Shown here piece by piece: positions 62,635-64,000 of a DNA stretch of 64,000 nt; the first letter of the stretch is position 1; every line of letters begins with the position of its first letter. The DNA is taken from NCBI GenBank assembly GCA_009735695.1, contig SRSL01000001.1:1364048-1428047 (forward strand). The letters run 5' to 3'. The DNA is from Christiangramia bathymodioli. Lineage in GTDB: Bacteria; Bacteroidota; Bacteroidia; Flavobacteriales; Flavobacteriaceae. Both the position numbers and the translations under genes were made by a program. Under the pieces are notes generated by a model. It was not told where the DNA came from. It was given only the letters and a program-made list of their open reading frames with translations, and made no database searches.

Positions 62635-63822
62635 ATGAAAATGGAAGTTGAAGAAAGAAAAGACCTGGAATATTCCAGAATAAAAAGTCTGAACCAATTA
62701 GATCTCGATTATAAAAGGCTACAGGAAGAGTTTCGAAATTTGGTTGAACTGGCTGCAAGTATCGCCGGTACAAGAATTTCGCTCATCAATCTTATTGATA
62801 ATCATACTCAATGGACCGTCGCCTCAAATTCCACAGAATTGTTTCAGGTAGATAAAGAAGAGAGCGTATGTTATAGAACGATTCGCGGGGATTCCTATCT
62901 GGAGATATCCAGGCTAGATGAGGACGAACGATTTCGTGATAAGCCCTATGTAAAAGGGAAGGATGGATTAACCTATTACCTCGGGATTCCATTGAAAATA
63001 GAAGGAGGAGCGAACATTGGCGCATTGTGCGTGGTAGACCGGGAAGAGAAGCGAATTTCTGAAGAAAAAAAAGAGTTGCTAAAATTAATCGCCAGGGAGA
63101 TCATGGAAAAACTGGCTGCAAAAAGGAAAATCAATTCTTTACAGGTCAAATTATCTAAAGAAGCAGTGAAGCGAAACCAGTTAGCCCACGATATCCGGGG
63201 ACCTTTGGCCGGGATACAGGGTATTGCTGAACTGGCCGAATTGGAATGTAATGATGAAAACCAAAGAGAATACTTATCCATGATCAACAGTGCGGCCTCC
63301 GGATTGATGAATCTAACCGAAGATATTTTGAATAAGTATAAAAATGAGCTTGCTGAAAAACAGTTTAGTTTATCAAAGCTAAGGGATAGGCTTATAGATC
63401 TTTATGAGCCAACAGCCATCAGGAAAAAAATTAAACTGATGGTTTTACATAATAAGGCTCAGGATTCGGTTAAATTTCCAAGAAAGAAATTGCTGCCAAT
63501 CATAGGAAACATCATAGCCAACTCAATCAAGTTTACCGATGAAGGAGGGGAGGTCAAGGTGAATCTGGACGTTATAGAAACCAATCAAAGTTCCAGGCTT
63601 TTTATTCAGGTAACCGATAATGGACGTGGCATTTCTCCTGAAAAACTTCGGAAAATGGAGTCTCTGGAGTCTGAAGATAGTATGGGAACGAACGGCGAGT
63701 TGGGCTATGGACTGGGCTTAAGATTGGTTAGAGAGATGGTGGCCGAACTGAATGGAAATTTCGATATCCAGTCAATAGAAAAAGAAGGAACCAAGGTAAG
63801 GATCGAGATTCCATTGCTATAA
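62635..63822 (+). CDS. GAF-domain histidine kinase (complete)
   Basis: A protein of 395 aa. GAF domain about 30-165 (RISLINLIDNHTQWTVAS; YYLGIPLKIEGGANIGALCV). HisKA with His185 (QLAHDIRGPLAG). ATPase: N-box NIIANSIKFTDEGG, G1 VTDNGRGIS, G2 GYGLGLRLVREM. No membrane segment, so it is a soluble sensor. It follows the CheY-like gene by 44 bp and probably supplies kinase activity for this PAS/receiver/GAF cluster. Confidence 0.93.
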   Translation: MKMEVEERKDLEYSRIKSLNQLDLDYKRLQEEFRNLVELAASIAGTRISLINLIDNHTQWTVASNSTELFQVDKEESVCYRTIRGDSYLEISRLDEDERFRDKPYVKGKDGLTYYLGIPLKIEGGANIGALCVVDREEKRISEEKKELLKLIAREIMEKLAAKRKINSLQVKLSKEAVKRNQLAHDIRGPLAGIQGIAELAELECNDENQREYLSMINSAASGLMNLTEDILNKYKNELAEKQFSLSKLRDRLIDLYEPTAIRKKIKLMVLHNKAQDSVKFPRKKLLPIIGNIIANSIKFTDEGGEVKVNLDVIETNQSSRLFIQVTDNGRGISPEKLRKMESLESEDSMGTNGELGYGLGLRLVREMVAELNGNFDIQSIEKEGTKVRIEIPLL

Positions 63823-63843
63823 TTTTTATTCAATAAGTTTGAA

Positions 63844-63969
63844 ATGAACGCATTCGTACTTGACGAAGAATTTCAAAAACTCAGCGATTCCGGCAAATTA
63901 TATAAACAGGCCTTATTCTTGAAACAAGCTAAGAATTTCTGGCATCAAATAATAATTCAGAAAATTTGA
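63844..63969 (+). CDS. Short ORF of unknown significance at the window edge
   Basis: A 41-codon frame from ATG 63844 to TGA 63969 (start MNAFVLDEEFQKLSDSGKLY). It has an ATG 21 bp after the GAF kinase stop and no recognised family. It could be a small gene or part of a larger unit continuing past the window; support is weak. Confidence 0.25.
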   Translation: MNAFVLDEEFQKLSDSGKLYKQALFLKQAKNFWHQIIIQKI

Positions 63970-64000
63970 ATTGTTGAAAACGAGGAATTTATCTCAAAAA

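Noticed and set aside
1-64000. CRISPR array, rRNA operon or insertion sequence
   Set aside because: No regularly spaced repeats with unique spacers, no rRNA-like stretches and no transposase gene were seen.

Overview
The window is a piece of a Bacteroidetes chromosome, most likely a marine Flavobacteriaceae of the Gramella/Christiangramia type. This rests on several Bacteroidetes-style promoters (TTTG, about 19 bp, TAnnTTTG), a DnaE carrying a fused N-terminal proofreading domain, an S16 with a long Ala/Glu tail, a PIN/DUF6364-type toxin-antitoxin pair, secreted glycoside hydrolases and Flavobacteria-style GTCATTTCGAG intergenic palindromes. No genus marker is present, so the genus is inference. 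I found no rRNA, CRISPR array or transposase gene.

Layout. 1-2025 (- strand): cell-envelope and division genes uppP (cut by the window edge), a DUF3098 protein and ftsX, with a GxxExxY gene inserted as a cassette flanked by inverted repeats. 2026-2715: a dense cluster of short palindromic repeats. 2716-17008: core housekeeping genes (ketopantoate-reductase family, leuS, ald, rimM-rpsP, a PA2169-type protein, dnaE, trxA, a toxin-antitoxin pair, a DUF58 protein). Copies of the intergenic palindromes also lie in frame inside leuS.

17117-47771: tRNA-Asp followed by a genomic island of about 30.6 kb. It is bounded by a 24-bp perfect direct repeat of the tRNA 3' end (17171-17194 and 47748-47771) and opens with a tyrosine integrase. 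Cargo in order: an HNH homing-type nuclease; a 904-aa protein joining an SF2-helicase-like module to a family-A-like polymerase palm, probably the replication protein of the element; a lone half HsdS; a type I restriction-modification operon (hsdM, hsdS, AlbA_2 ATPase-like gene, hsdR, small membrane protein, YgjP-type metallopeptidase); a single-chain DUF262-HNH nuclease; gene debris; a serine recombinase; a DUF2130 protein. Last comes a compact seven-gene operon on the - strand (47438 to 39137): a J-like/CFI-box protein, a membrane-anchored GrpE-like protein, a long Hsp70, a secreted SH3 protein, a Ser/Thr-kinase-AAA+ fusion, a TerB-like protein and a small membrane protein. This looks like a self-contained mobile chaperone/signalling module and is my best candidate for an undescribed (possibly defence) system.

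48197-56431: the chromosome resumes with a small carbohydrate locus: a secreted beta-propeller protein, a GH2 beta-galactosidase-like enzyme, a GH31 alpha-xylosidase-like enzyme, and a divergent AmpG/PAT-like MFS transporter. 56734-63822: signalling genes: a TPR histidine kinase with a LytTR response regulator, a BLUF blue-light sensor, a multi-PAS protein that keeps a phosphoacceptor histidine but lacks an ATPase domain, a single-domain response regulator overlapping it, and a complete GAF histidine kinase.

All functions come from motifs recognised by eye; no database search was run.
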